A stretch of 64,000 bases of DNA, from positions 39,615,567 to 39,679,566 of the forward strand of contig OX579636.1 in the NCBI GenBank assembly GCA_951230915.1. Direction: 5' to 3'. Shown in pieces: positions 10,601-20,056 of the stretch. The first letter of the stretch is position 1. Every line of letters begins with the position of its first letter. Under the pieces are notes generated by a model. That model made no database searches, was not told the origin of the DNA, and saw nothing but the letters and a program-made list of their open reading frames with translations. Origin of the DNA: Antitrichia curtipendula (Eukaryota > Streptophyta > Bryopsida > Hypnales > Leucodontaceae). The translations under genes were made by a program, and so were the position numbers.

Positions 10601-10805
10601 AACTCGTCCAGCACAGGAAGCAAGACTTTGAAATGCGACATCCTTGAACCGCCCTTTTCCTTGGAGAGTGGGAAGCATTAATTTAGCCTCAACAACTTAT
10701 TTTGGATTCTGACAAGACAATGAAAGCAAGATGCCGAATAAAGAGGTCCATGGCCTAAGATTTGGAAGAAAATCCATGGAAGAGGATGTCTCCTTTGTTG
10801 TGGTG
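10598..10805 (+). repeat. internal duplication, copy 2
   Basis: Partner of 7,887-8,095; see that entry. Relative to copy 1 it has a small deletion near its start and an extra TTATTTTGG segment. About 230 bp of unrelated AT-rich sequence separates it from the following T-rich satellite. Confidence 0.85.
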
Positions 10806-11044
10806 AGAAATGTTTTTCCTTACTTCTTCTAACACTTCAAACTACTTTGAACAAACATATCATTTAGGTTGTAAAAAACAATGTAAATTCTTTGATTTAG
10901 GAAATGTTTAGGACACTTTGAGGAAATATTTAGTAAATGTTTAATCAATATTTTTGAAATGTAGTGTACTAGATAAAAGGATAAAACTGCATTGTATTTG
11001 AAATGAAAGAAATAGTAGGGGAGTTATTTAAAATTCTAGGCCTT

Positions 11045-12640
11045 CAATATGCAACTGCAATTTTTAATTCCATCATTTCCTTTCCTAATTTTTCGGGCTT
11101 CATTTCTAAAAGTCTTCCATTCTAAGTCACTGTCCTTTTGGGGGGGGCATCATTCCCTTTCCTATTTTTTTCCAGGAATTAGCACAGGTCTCCCATCTCA
11201 ACTTGTCAATTGTATGGCATTCTTTTTGGGTTGGATCATTTTGTCTTCTTTTTCTGTAGATGCTTCATTCGTAAGACTCTCCCATCCCAAATTATATTTA
11301 ATTTTTTTGGTTTAGTTGAATCATTCCTTTTTCTATTTTGTTCCTAACAATCTTCCATCCCAATTTTCAATTCATCTTTTTTTGTTGAATCATTTCCATC
11401 TCTATTTTGTTTTCGCTTATTTCCTGAAGTTCTCCCACCCCAAGTCCCCAACTCAAAGACACCATTTTTTTCTTCATTAATTAATAGAACTCTTTTATGT
11501 GAACTCCATGCCAATATTTATTCATCCAACTCACTTCCTTTCCTATTTTTTTTCTTCATTAATTCCTAAATTGTTTAATCCAACGGTAAGCATTTTTTTT
11601 TTTGCTTATTTCCTTTCCTATTTGTTTTATTTATTAGCACAATTATTCCATCCTAAGGGATTCCCTAAATTTTTTTCTTTATGGTACGAAATTGAAGTCT
11701 ATCCATTCACTTCCCATTTTTCATATGACATAAGAGGTAATGTGAAACAATATTTGTTTCATATTTCTTTCACATTTGTTTGTTTTTATTAGCAACATTT
11801 AAAATGCACTTACATTTCTTTCCCTTCCTAATCTTTGTAAAATTCATTAGCAAAATGCCAAAATGGCTCCATTCCATCATGAGCCCGAAGGCCATTTAAA
11901 TAATTTAATTTTTGTATTACCTAAGCCCTTCTTATTTTTTGTTAGTGATTTGCAAGATTATTGTATCCCAAATAGATGCCTTTTTTTGGATATATCATTT
12001 ACTTCCTAATTTTATTTGAACTTCATTTGCAACATTATCCCATGCCATCCCAATGGCCAATGCCCTTTATTTTTTGTATATCATTCCCTTTCCTATTTCT
12101 TTGGGATTCATTCCCTTATCAAATGTTTCTTGGGATTCATTCCCTTTCCTTTTTGGGGGGGATTCTTTCCCTTTCCTAATTTTTTGGATTCATTTCTTTT
12201 CCAATTTTTTTTAGATTGATTAGCAAAATTGTTACATCCCAAGTTATATAAAAACTAAATGGCATTATTATTCTCTTCCTAATTTTTCTCCAACTCAATG
12301 CCAATTTTTGGCATTCAGTTTACCTTCCTACTTTTTTTGTGCTTCATTAGCAAAATTGCTCCATCTAAAATTCTCAATCAAAGGCCATTTAAATTTTGTA
12401 TTCTCTAAACCCATTCTAATTTTTTTGGGCTTCATTTGTCACGTTATTCTATCCCAACTAAATGCCATTCATTTTTAAGTAGGTAATTACTTCCCTATTT
12501 TTTGCTTTTCTCTATCATTCCTTTGCCTATTTTGCAAGTGAATTTTTACCTATTTCAATCCCTTTTGGGGGGGAGTTCCATCATTCCTTTGCATATATAT
12601 ATTTCCATCAAGGCATTAATGACATTTGAAAAGCGTTTTT
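11045..12640 (+). repeat. T-rich degenerate satellite, block 2
   Basis: The longest block of the CATTCCCTTTCCTA / CTTCATTCCTAAAACTCTTCC satellite. Copies are heavily diverged and indel-ridden; later copies favour the variant TTCATTAGCAAAATTGCTCC. The following 370 bp (12,640-13,014) are AT-rich, with no gene, and probably hold the 3' untranslated region of the RING gene. Confidence 0.75.
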
Positions 12641-13014
12641 TCCCCTAATTTCAAGTTCGGGCCACTTCGTGCCTTCGTGGTCCGTCCAACCTTCCCTACT
12701 TCTATTCATTGAGTGGAAATTGGGAATGAATTGTACTCCAATTCAATGACATTTCATTTCATGGTATAAATAATTTTAATATGTATGAAGTCCACAAGTC
12801 CATTCAAATTTCAAATGAGTACGTGCAAAAAATAAATGAAGTCACTTTGGGCAAAATCATTCAAAACAAAATCAAATATATTTCATATGCATAGTGTAAT
12901 ACAAAGTAAGAAAGTATATAAGCCTATATAATATTATAGTGCTAGGAAAATAAGTCTTCTAAGAAAACCTAAGCTCACTAGCTAAAACACTCAAAACTAT
13001 ACTCAAAACTATAC

Positions 13015-15312
13015 TTAGTCCATGTTCATTGGACTACTTGCACTGCCACTTGGTCCAGCCTCATTGTCATGTGTCCCGGCGTGAATTGGAAGGTCTTCAT
13101 CTGTTCCCAAACGAAGTCTACGAACTGCGGATCGAGTTCTCCTCGCTGGTCCGTCTTCTTCTAAAAGAGCCTTCAATATTTGTGATTGCTTGAGGCTTTG
13201 AAGACATTGGAGAGTTCCCGGGCTATGTTGTTCCAACAAGAAGTCCATCCCATCATTTCGAAAGGTTTCTCGCCACTCTGACTCCGATAGTTGTGCAAGT
13301 TCAACAGGGTCTGGCATGTCAATGTCTTCCCCCCTCCGCATCCCCTGGTCGTCAGTAATGCGAACTCCATCAACGCCCCACAACCATCCAAGAGGATGAG
13401 GTCCAAATTGGAAGTATTCTTGTGCCTCATTCCAATGCCCATTGAAGCATTGGAAGAAGAAATTCCGTCGTCCTTGGCTAAAGTTGTCCTTCAATGGAAC
13501 CAAGTGGTGGCACACCTCTACAATTTGAGCCGGATCTTTTTCCCAACCCCATTCGGTACAAAGTTGTTGTTTGCCCAACAAATGGATGTTCAATTTCCAA
13601 CTCCACACCAAGTTTGTTCCCCACTTCTGAAAATGATCAGGGGCATTTTCAGCATTGAATTCCCAATGCGGTGGCATGTAGGGAACTAATCCAAACAACT
13701 CATACAAGCGCTTATGGAAAGGAGCCTTGCATAGTGAACAACGTCGGCGGACAATCATCAAGCTAATTAGGCAGAATGGGTGATACAAATGTTCACACGT
13801 GCCTAAGTGCATTCCACCTTCCGGGCCAAATGGATTAAGGCAAATGGGACATGTAGTTCCATCGTGTACAAAGGTTGAAGGGTTTGGCCACAGTAGTAAT
13901 GGATTGCCTTCATGGTCCACGGCAGAGCCAACTTCATTCTTGAAATCCCAATCATGTTTGGACCAGTCGATGGTTGTTTGTCCACCAGCAATGTCAATGG
14001 TTGCCATTTCATCCATGTTGAAATGATCATCCACCAGGGCCCATGATGTCAAACCAAAAACCCTCTCTTGATTGTGTGCGCCATAATTGTGGTCAATTTT
14101 TTTGAATTCCTCCACCATTTGCCTAGTCCTGTCAACACTGAAGACACATGCTAGCTTCCATTGGTAATATTGCTCCATCAATGCATGCAATTGATTTTTC
14201 AATGTCAAATTCATTGCAAGCGCGTCCGTCAGTTGGATGCTTTGGTCCACTGGCCCTGCTGCACCTACATTTGCGGGTAATTCTCCAAAGGACAAAGAAT
14301 CATCCTGAGTATCCATTGTTGCACCAACTTCTGTAGGTTCCAATGGAATTTGAGAATTATTTGAAGGCCCTTGTGCTTCCCCTCGTGGATCTTGACCACG
14401 ATTGGCCAATGTTGCTGCCTCAAGAGCGTGCCGAAGTACCTCCATCTCACGTTGTTGTTGATTGATAATGTTGTCCTTCTCTTGCATGTCTTCTCTCATT
14501 TTGTTAACATCATTATACAAAGAATGCAATTCCTCATTCTTCTCATTCACTTCAATCAACAAACCCTGGATTCGGTTTGTAGCAGCTGTAACATCCACAA
14601 TTCCTACCACTGCTTCGTCAATAGGTGGCACCTGTTCCTCCACAACATTTTCGTGTAAAACCTCAGCAATTTGACGTGAAGCCCTCCTCTTTTTAGCTCG
14701 TAGTAGTTGAGTTCTATGGCTGACTACAACTGGTACACGAGATCCATCTGAGTCGTCGTCCGTAGATGAGTCTTCAGTGTCATATCTTCGTGGTGCTTGA
14801 ACCTGCGTATTTGTTTTCCCTAGACCACCTTCCGGGTATCTTTTTACCCCCCTTGGAATGAATCCATTTGCTGGAGTAGGAATATTGACATTTTCTCCCA
14901 TTTGCTTCAAAGTTGACCAATCCACTCTCTTGTTCAACTTCAGCTCCGCATAGACCCCTTGTGCAAGGAAAAGTTGCACTTCATTGCGTATGACGTTTGA
15001 GAGAGCATACAACACTTGGTACACCTCAATGCATCGGTTTGTAAACTCTTCGTCCAGGCAGTATTTTAAATTTGCCTTGTGGAAACGTCTGTGACAGTTG
15101 TGTCGCTCTTCCGGGAACAACTTGTCTATGTGGCACCACTCAATGTAATTGGCGTAGTCATCATATGTCCATGGTTCAAGCACGCCCTCCCACCCCCTGA
15201 ATGCAAGCTTGTCAGGGTTTCGTAGAACATGTAGTCGCTTGCGATGTTTGTTTCCGGCTCGTGGTCGGGTCCTATCTCGTTCTTCCTTGGTCATTCTTGG
15301 TGGTGTATCCAT
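13015..15312 (-). CDS. RING-H2 / coiled-coil protein, transposon cargo
   Basis: A single-exon ORF of 783 codons starts at 15,366, but the Met at 15,312 (MDTPPRMTKE, residue 19) is the better start. By the longer numbering, residues 50-150 form an unrecognised, cysteine- and tryptophan-containing N-terminal domain. A Ser/Asp-rich linker follows, then a coiled coil at about 260-320. A canonical RING-H2 finger spans 506-546 (C506, C509, C524, H526, H529, C532, C543, C546). The C-terminal 230 residues are tryptophan-rich and unrecognised. RING-H2 proteins are usually E3 ubiquitin ligases; which protein this would modify is unknown. The lack of introns contrasts with the host genes. Confidence is high that it is a gene, lower on ligase activity. 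Confidence 0.8.
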   Translation of the reverse strand: MDTPPRMTKEERDRTRPRAGNKHRKRLHVLRNPDKLAFRGWEGVLEPWTYDDYANYIEWCHIDKLFPEERHNCHRRFHKANLKYCLDEEFTNRCIEVYQVLYALSNVIRNEVQLFLAQGVYAELKLNKRVDWSTLKQMGENVNIPTPANGFIPRGVKRYPEGGLGKTNTQVQAPRRYDTEDSSTDDDSDGSRVPVVVSHRTQLLRAKKRRASRQIAEVLHENVVEEQVPPIDEAVVGIVDVTAATNRIQGLLIEVNEKNEELHSLYNDVNKMREDMQEKDNIINQQQREMEVLRHALEAATLANRGQDPRGEAQGPSNNSQIPLEPTEVGATMDTQDDSLSFGELPANVGAAGPVDQSIQLTDALAMNLTLKNQLHALMEQYYQWKLACVFSVDRTRQMVEEFKKIDHNYGAHNQERVFGLTSWALVDDHFNMDEMATIDIAGGQTTIDWSKHDWDFKNEVGSAVDHEGNPLLLWPNPSTFVHDGTTCPICLNPFGPEGGMHLGTCEHLYHPFCLISLMIVRRRCSLCKAPFHKRLYELFGLVPYMPPHWEFNAENAPDHFQKWGTNLVWSWKLNIHLLGKQQLCTEWGWEKDPAQIVEVCHHLVPLKDNFSQGRRNFFFQCFNGHWNEAQEYFQFGPHPLGWLWGVDGVRITDDQGMRRGEDIDMPDPVELAQLSESEWRETFRNDGMDFLLEQHSPGTLQCLQSLKQSQILKALLEEDGPARRTRSAVRRLRLGTDEDLPIHAGTHDNEAGPSGSASSPMNMD

Positions 15313-15413
15313 TTTTGTAGAAAAAAGCGAAATCCTCCACGTGGCAATCAAGTAGACCCCGCACAACGCTCACAACCAGCTCAATGAAGAGATGGAAGGC
15401 TGAGAGTATGCAG

Positions 15414-15605
15414 GGCGGGGACAAATGAGGCGGGGACGGCCTTATATAGTTGCAGCTGGGGGACGCCAAGGCGGGGACTCCATCGAGTTGGGGCGGGGAC
15501 TCCAGACAGTGGAGGCGGGGACTCCAGAGAGTGGAACTGGGACTCCAGAGAGTGGGGCGGGGACTCCAGAGAGTGGGGCGGGGACTCCAAAGAGTGGGCG
15601 CGGAC
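15414..15605 (+). repeat. GC-box minisatellite upstream of the RING gene
   Basis: Modules GGGGCGGGGACTCCAGAGAGT, about 22 bp, five to seven copies, on the plus strand. The ORF-proximal edge contains the TATA box of the RING gene. Confidence 0.88.
15441..15448 (-). promoter_or_regulatory. TATA box of the RING gene
   Basis: The minus strand reads ACTATATAAGG, 130 bp upstream of the preferred ATG. The neighbourhood ATGAGGCGGGGAC...CTTATATAGTT (plus strand) is closely matched before the kinase gene, showing the two promoters are homologous. Confidence 0.6.
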
Positions 15606-16079
15606 ATGATTTAAATATACGAAGTTAATGTGCTTAGACATATTTCCATTTCCTAAGGTAGAAGGCTCGAAAAGAGTTTTGGCATTAAGAACTGCCCCTA
15701 TAAGTGGTTGTAGAATGGACATGATGCAGTTTTCAAATTGACCTCAAAAGACAAAAAGGAAGGAAGGAAAAAAACATTCTTTATCACAAGAGCCAATCAT
15801 TGTCTTTGCTATCCCCATTTTTCTTTAGAATTGCAATATGAAGGACGTAAGAATATAAATAGGGACCTAGGACACATCTCCTTTGAAAATTTATAATTAA
15901 TTCAATAATGTTTAAAAAAATATGAAACCGATTGGGCTACATTCCTCATCAATTTTTCTTGGTTTCAAGGATGAGCTTAAAAATATTCCCATATAAAGAA
16001 ATACTGTAGAAATGCGAACCAGCCCTTAGATGAGTGATTTCTGAACCTTCTACATTACTCCATGTTCTAAGTGACTCTA

Positions 16080-16345
16080 GCAGTCCATATTGAGATTTAA
16101 TGTTAGATCATATCACTCTAACACCCCAATAATTTCCATATCCTAATCAATCCACCATTCCATATTTTTTTTGGGTGTTAAATTGCTTCATTATAAGTTT
16201 GTAACCCCCAAACCACTTCCATGTCCAAATCACTCCACTATTCCATAGATTTTTTGGATGTTACATTATTTTATAGTGACACCCAAATCATTTCCATATA
16301 AGAAAGCACTCCACCATTCATATTTCTTTTAATGTTAGATTATTT
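16080..16345 (+). repeat. degenerate tandem repeat, about 80 bp
   Basis: Three diverged copies of a unit containing AATCACTCCACCATTCCATA, TTTTTTGGATGTTA and a CACCCAAATCATTTCCATAT-like word. No gene. The surrounding stretch 15,610-16,480 is otherwise featureless AT-rich DNA. Confidence 0.65.
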
Positions 16346-16489
16346 AAGTCCGTAAAAATAATTCCCCCCGCTAAAAATCCTAAAATAAATTGGTATGCTT
16401 TTCTAAAGCTTTGGTCACTCCATCTCCCCTTTTAGACATTGATTTTTAAAGCACACTTCCATTTCAAGTGATTGCCGTAATTTTTCTGG

Positions 16490-17345
16490 TGTTTTCATTC
16501 TCTTCCCTATTTTTTGGGCATCATTACCAAAAAAAATTATTTGAATTCAATGCCACTTGTGTAAGGTGGAATGATTTTTTTTTCCCGCTATTAGCAAAAT
16601 TGTTCCATCCCAACTCGAGGCCATTTATTTTTGAATGATCATTCCTATTAATTTCATTTTTTGCTTTTATTAGCCAAGCTCTTTCATCTAAAGGAAATTC
16701 CAGTTACTTTTTGTGGTAACGCAAATCTATCCGAACTAAATGGTAAATTTTTTGGGGTGTTAGTTGAAATCACTTTGACACACTATTTTTTGTGGGTCTA
16801 TGTCTCTCACAAAATTATTCCATACCAACCCCAAGCCATTTCGGATTTGTTCCATGATTTCCTTTCCTATTTTTTTTTTCATTAATGAACAAAGGAGTTC
16901 CCATGCCAACTCTATGCCATTCCTTTTGGCTTGGATGATTATCTTTTTTTGTTCGCTTCATTCCTAAAACTCTCCCATCCCAACTCATAGTTATTTTTTT
17001 TTTTTTGTTCAAACATTCCATTTTCTATTTTGTTTTCGTTCATTAAGTGAGAAGACTATTTTATTCGAATTCATAGTTTAGCTTTATTCGTTCAATCTTT
17101 CCTTTCCCTACTTTATTTTTTTCTAATTTACTAAAGTTCTTCCACCTCAACTCAAAGCCATTAATCTTATTTTTGGGTTCCATCATTCCCTTTCCTTTTC
17201 TTTTTTTCGTTTTATAATTTTTAATTTTTTTGAACCTTTTTTTGTGTTCATGATTAAAATTATCCCAATGTACTTCAATGTTATTCTTTTTTTTGTTGGA
17301 TCATTTATTTTATTTTGGAGGGGCTTCATTAACTTCTAAAACTGT
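16490..17345 (+). repeat. T-rich degenerate satellite, block 3
   Basis: Same satellite as blocks 1 and 2 (CATTCCCTTTCCTATTTT, CTTCATTCCTAAAACTCTCC, CATCCCAACTC). The following 300 bp to 17,645 are AT-rich and likely the 3' end of the kinase gene. Confidence 0.72.
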
Positions 17346-17645
17346 AAAACATAGACATAGTGAAAAGATAAAGTGTATGTATTTTTATACCAAACTATTG
17401 CATTCACTATTTTTATAAAAGTTTTATCATCAATTCATAGAACTCATAAACATGCAATGAGAAAGAACAATGACATAGCAGGTTAATATATTCACATGAG
17501 ATTTTGAATGTACAATGCATCCGACTTCATATATATTTGAGGTGTTCGGCAATTGCGAAGTACATACACATGGTCCTCTATGAGGATGATTTACCTTCTA
17601 TGCCTGAACTATATGCTAAGCTACAAAAAGTAAAAAAACTAAATA

Positions 17646-19226
17646 CTATATACGATAACAACATTCTGGCATAGTCCAACAGTGAGGGGCCTTCTTCAAT
17701 GCGTCGAGAACATCTGGCACTGACGCCCTTTCACTCACATCCTCTTTTAAGAGGCTTTCCAATTTGATCCTGAGGTTCTGATACTGCTCTGGATTCTTCG
17801 TTGTAAAGTATTTGGAGTCCCACTCTTCCTTCCAAATTTGTGCTGCTATCCATCCGGCCGCATATGCATCAACTGCCATGGAATACAAATGCATTTTTTG
17901 CATGGCCTCAATTGAATTTGCCGAACCTTGCTCTCCGTATATATAAAACAATTCAGGGGCTGCAAACCTTCGCATTCTCTTCTCCTTCACTAGGATGTCC
18001 TTGTTGGGAAAGCCATACCTTGACGGCTCCTTCTCTACAGCTCGGCTAGAAAGTCCCCAATCACATATCCCTATATACACCGTGTGCTCTTTATAATCAT
18101 CAAAATGGAGCAAAATATTGGATGGAGTGATGTCGTTGTGCATGTACTGCGCATCGTGGCATTTCCCCACAATGACAAGCAAAGAGAGTGCCAAGTTCAC
18201 TCGGTTCCGTCGGTAAGTTGCAACCCATGTAAGCTCCTCTTTTGTCAACCCTGTACCTTGTTCATGGTTAATCTCATCGACATCCAATGTTTCGTTTACT
18301 TTCGAATTGTATTTGGATAAGAAAGAAATTAGAGAGCCTCCATTCCACCATAACGTGTAGCCTTCCATCGTTTTAGGGTGGAGGTACGCAATTCGAATGA
18401 TGCCAGGATGTCTCACTGGACACCCGCCCGCCTCATTGATGATTCCTTGGCGCTTCTCCTTTTCATTCGTGGTTTTCAAGCTCTTCCCAGCAAAAAATAT
18501 CCAACTAGGAATGCTCTGAAGTTTTGTAAGCATCACCTTCCTCACGGTCCCATATGAACCAACGGCACTCTGTTCCGGCATGGGGATGACTTTTACTGAA
18601 CTTTCAAGCCACTTGAATGTTCCACTAACACAATGAGCTGTTATGGTGTCTTCAATTGTCGCTTTCCAAGGTGCTTGCTTTTTCTTACGTGATGAAGAAA
18701 ATTGTTGAGCAAAGTTTTGAATGATTTTCAACTTTGCAACCACCTCTTTATTTTGTGTGTCCCAATCGCTACCATCTTCTTTCTTCCCCATGTGGTAACA
18801 CCAATTTGACACTATATTGGTTGTGAAGGCAACCACCTGTTTATCCAGCCAGTCTTGGTGCAACCAATAATCGGAGAAATTGTTGAATTTCTCAGATGCT
18901 TCAAACTTTGACTCCAGCTCCGTTCGCAGGTCCCTCGTGAGTTTGTGGTACCCTTCTTCGTTGAGCGCCACATACTCCCTGGTCAACATAGTCGTACTAC
19001 GACGAGTGTAGAACACCACAACTATTGCTCTCCCTTCAACTATGAATTCATGTGGAGGCATATGGGGATTGAGTGCTTTCTTGCGTTTCTTTTGGCTTGA
19101 TGAAGAAGGGTTCGATGAACCTGAGGCCATCAAGTTGTCCGTGGATGGAATTACCATCTCACCGACATCATCTAAATCTACAAACATAGGACGTTTCTCC
19201 GTCGATGCACTCCCTTCCCCCGCCAT
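17646..19226 (-). CDS. protein-kinase-fold protein, transposon cargo
   Basis: A single-exon ORF of 536 codons opens at 19,256; the Met at 19,226 (MAGEGSASTE, residue 11) looks the more natural start. By the longer numbering, residues 60-215 form an unrecognised basic N-terminal region. The kinase domain runs from about 225 to 525: glycine loop AVGSYGTV (first Gly replaced by Ala), Lys258 in FFAGKSL, a candidate helix-C Glu275, catalytic loop HNDITPSNILL (D375, N380; HND instead of HRD), metal-binding CDWG (D399, DWG instead of DFG), AAPEL (E435), a helix-F Asp463 and Arg510. All catalytic residues are present, so activity is plausible despite the two substitutions. Its substrate and its role in the transposon are unknown. 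Confidence 0.8.
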   Translation of the reverse strand: MAGEGSASTEKRPMFVDLDDVGEMVIPSTDNLMASGSSNPSSSSQKKRKKALNPHMPPHEFIVEGRAIVVVFYTRRSTTMLTREYVALNEEGYHKLTRDLRTELESKFEASEKFNNFSDYWLHQDWLDKQVVAFTTNIVSNWCYHMGKKEDGSDWDTQNKEVVAKLKIIQNFAQQFSSSRKKKQAPWKATIEDTITAHCVSGTFKWLESSVKVIPMPEQSAVGSYGTVRKVMLTKLQSIPSWIFFAGKSLKTTNEKEKRQGIINEAGGCPVRHPGIIRIAYLHPKTMEGYTLWWNGGSLISFLSKYNSKVNETLDVDEINHEQGTGLTKEELTWVATYRRNRVNLALSLLVIVGKCHDAQYMHNDITPSNILLHFDDYKEHTVYIGICDWGLSSRAVEKEPSRYGFPNKDILVKEKRMRRFAAPELFYIYGEQGSANSIEAMQKMHLYSMAVDAYAAGWIAAQIWKEEWDSKYFTTKNPEQYQNLRIKLESLLKEDVSERASVPDVLDALKKAPHCWTMPECCYRI

Positions 19227-19364
19227 AACGAGAAAAAAATTGGCCTCTGCAAGCACAAAAGCCCCAAAAATTTGAAAAAAACCGGGTCACATATGAAGGC
19301 CAAGCCCACCACCCACCAAACTCACTCACATAGGCCGTGGGGACGAACTAGTGTGTGAGGCGTA

Positions 19365-19700
19365 GGGCGCGGACTTGGCAAAGAAATGAGGGCGGGGACT
19401 CGCTTTATATAGTTCCCCCGCTCCTCAAGTACCTGCCCCGACACGTGCCGTCCACGCCCCGTCCTCCTCACGTTCCCGCCCCAGTCGCTGGAGTTCCCGC
19501 CCCAGTCGCTGGAATCCCCGCCCCACTCTTTGGAGTCCCCGCCCCACTCTCTGGAGTCCCCGCCCTCCACTCACTGGAGTCCCCGCCCCCCACTCACTGG
19601 AGTCCCCGCCCCCACTCACTGGAGTCCCCGCCCCCACTGTCTGGAGTCCCCGCCCCTATTGGATGGAGTCCCTGCCCCCACTCAATGGAGTCCCCGCCCT
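19365..19700 (-). repeat. GC-box minisatellite at the right end, mostly inverted
   Basis: Two modules at 19,365-19,400 read GGGCGGGGACT on the plus strand. From about 19,430 to 19,700 the modules read GGAGTCCCCGCCCC, the opposite orientation to every other array in the element. The array lies upstream of the kinase gene and doubles as the right subterminal region. Confidence 0.88.
19403..19412 (-). promoter_or_regulatory. TATA box of the kinase gene
   Basis: The minus strand reads CTATATAAAG, about 180 bp upstream of the preferred ATG. It is embedded in the GC-box minisatellite and is flanked like the TATA box of the RING gene. Confidence 0.6.
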
Positions 19701-19798
19701 GCATGTTCCTAAATCCACGTGGCGTCCACGTGGCCTACTTTTTTGGTTTCATAAAGTCAACTTTGTGTTGACTGTATCGGGCGGGTGAGACCTCTAAC

Positions 19799-19838
19799 GG
19801 ACGTCCCAGACGGACGGATGGGCGAACCGGACGTCCGT
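19799..19838 (+). repeat. right subterminal GGACG-rich repeat
   Basis: The string GGACGTCCCAGACGGACGG followed by GCGAACCGGACG repeats the left subterminal string at 2,251-2,290 in the same orientation, not inverted. Confidence 0.6.
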
Positions 19839-19842
19839 ACAG

Positions 19843-19855
19843 TATGACAACCATG
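19843..19855 (-). repeat. right terminal inverted repeat of the hAT element
   Basis: TATGACAACCATG; its reverse complement CATGGTTGTCATA pairs with the left end at 12 of 13 positions. Confidence 0.88.
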
Positions 19856-19863
19856 ATTCCAAC
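19856..19863. repeat. right target-site duplication ATTCCAAC
   Basis: Exact copy of 2,209-2,216. Confidence 0.9.
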
Positions 19864-20056
19864 AACATTATGAAAGCCTATGACACCAATCAATATCATA
19901 CCAAAATCATGTGTGATACATCAAAACAATTATAATTATTGTTGTTCAGTCAATTTTGTTAAAATGAAAATCTTATCATTATAGTATGCTAATCTAAGAG
20001 AGCTTGACATCTCTTATTTTGCGGCACTTTAACATTAAGATATCTTGGAGAATCTT

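Larger units (their letters stand above)
2217..19855. mobile_element. giant hAT transposon with RING and kinase cargo
   Basis: This 17,639-bp element begins CAGGGTTGTCATA and ends TATGACAACCATG, whose reverse complement differs at one of 13 positions. It is flanked by a perfect 8-bp duplication. CAGGG-type ends plus 8-bp duplications are hAT hallmarks, and the element encodes a hAT transposase with its three acidic catalytic residues and dimerisation region. It carries two further long single-exon ORFs, a RING-H2 protein and a kinase-fold protein, all on the minus strand. Between them lie GC-box minisatellites, T-rich satellite DNA, an internal duplication and a Tc1/mariner fossil. The perfect duplication and long open frames suggest relatively recent insertion. 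Autonomy is uncertain because the transposase C-terminal region switches frame. Confidence 0.88.

Noticed and set aside
19355..19771. 138-residue Pro/Ser-rich ORF at the right end of the transposon
   Set aside because: It is a translation of the inverted GC-box minisatellite.
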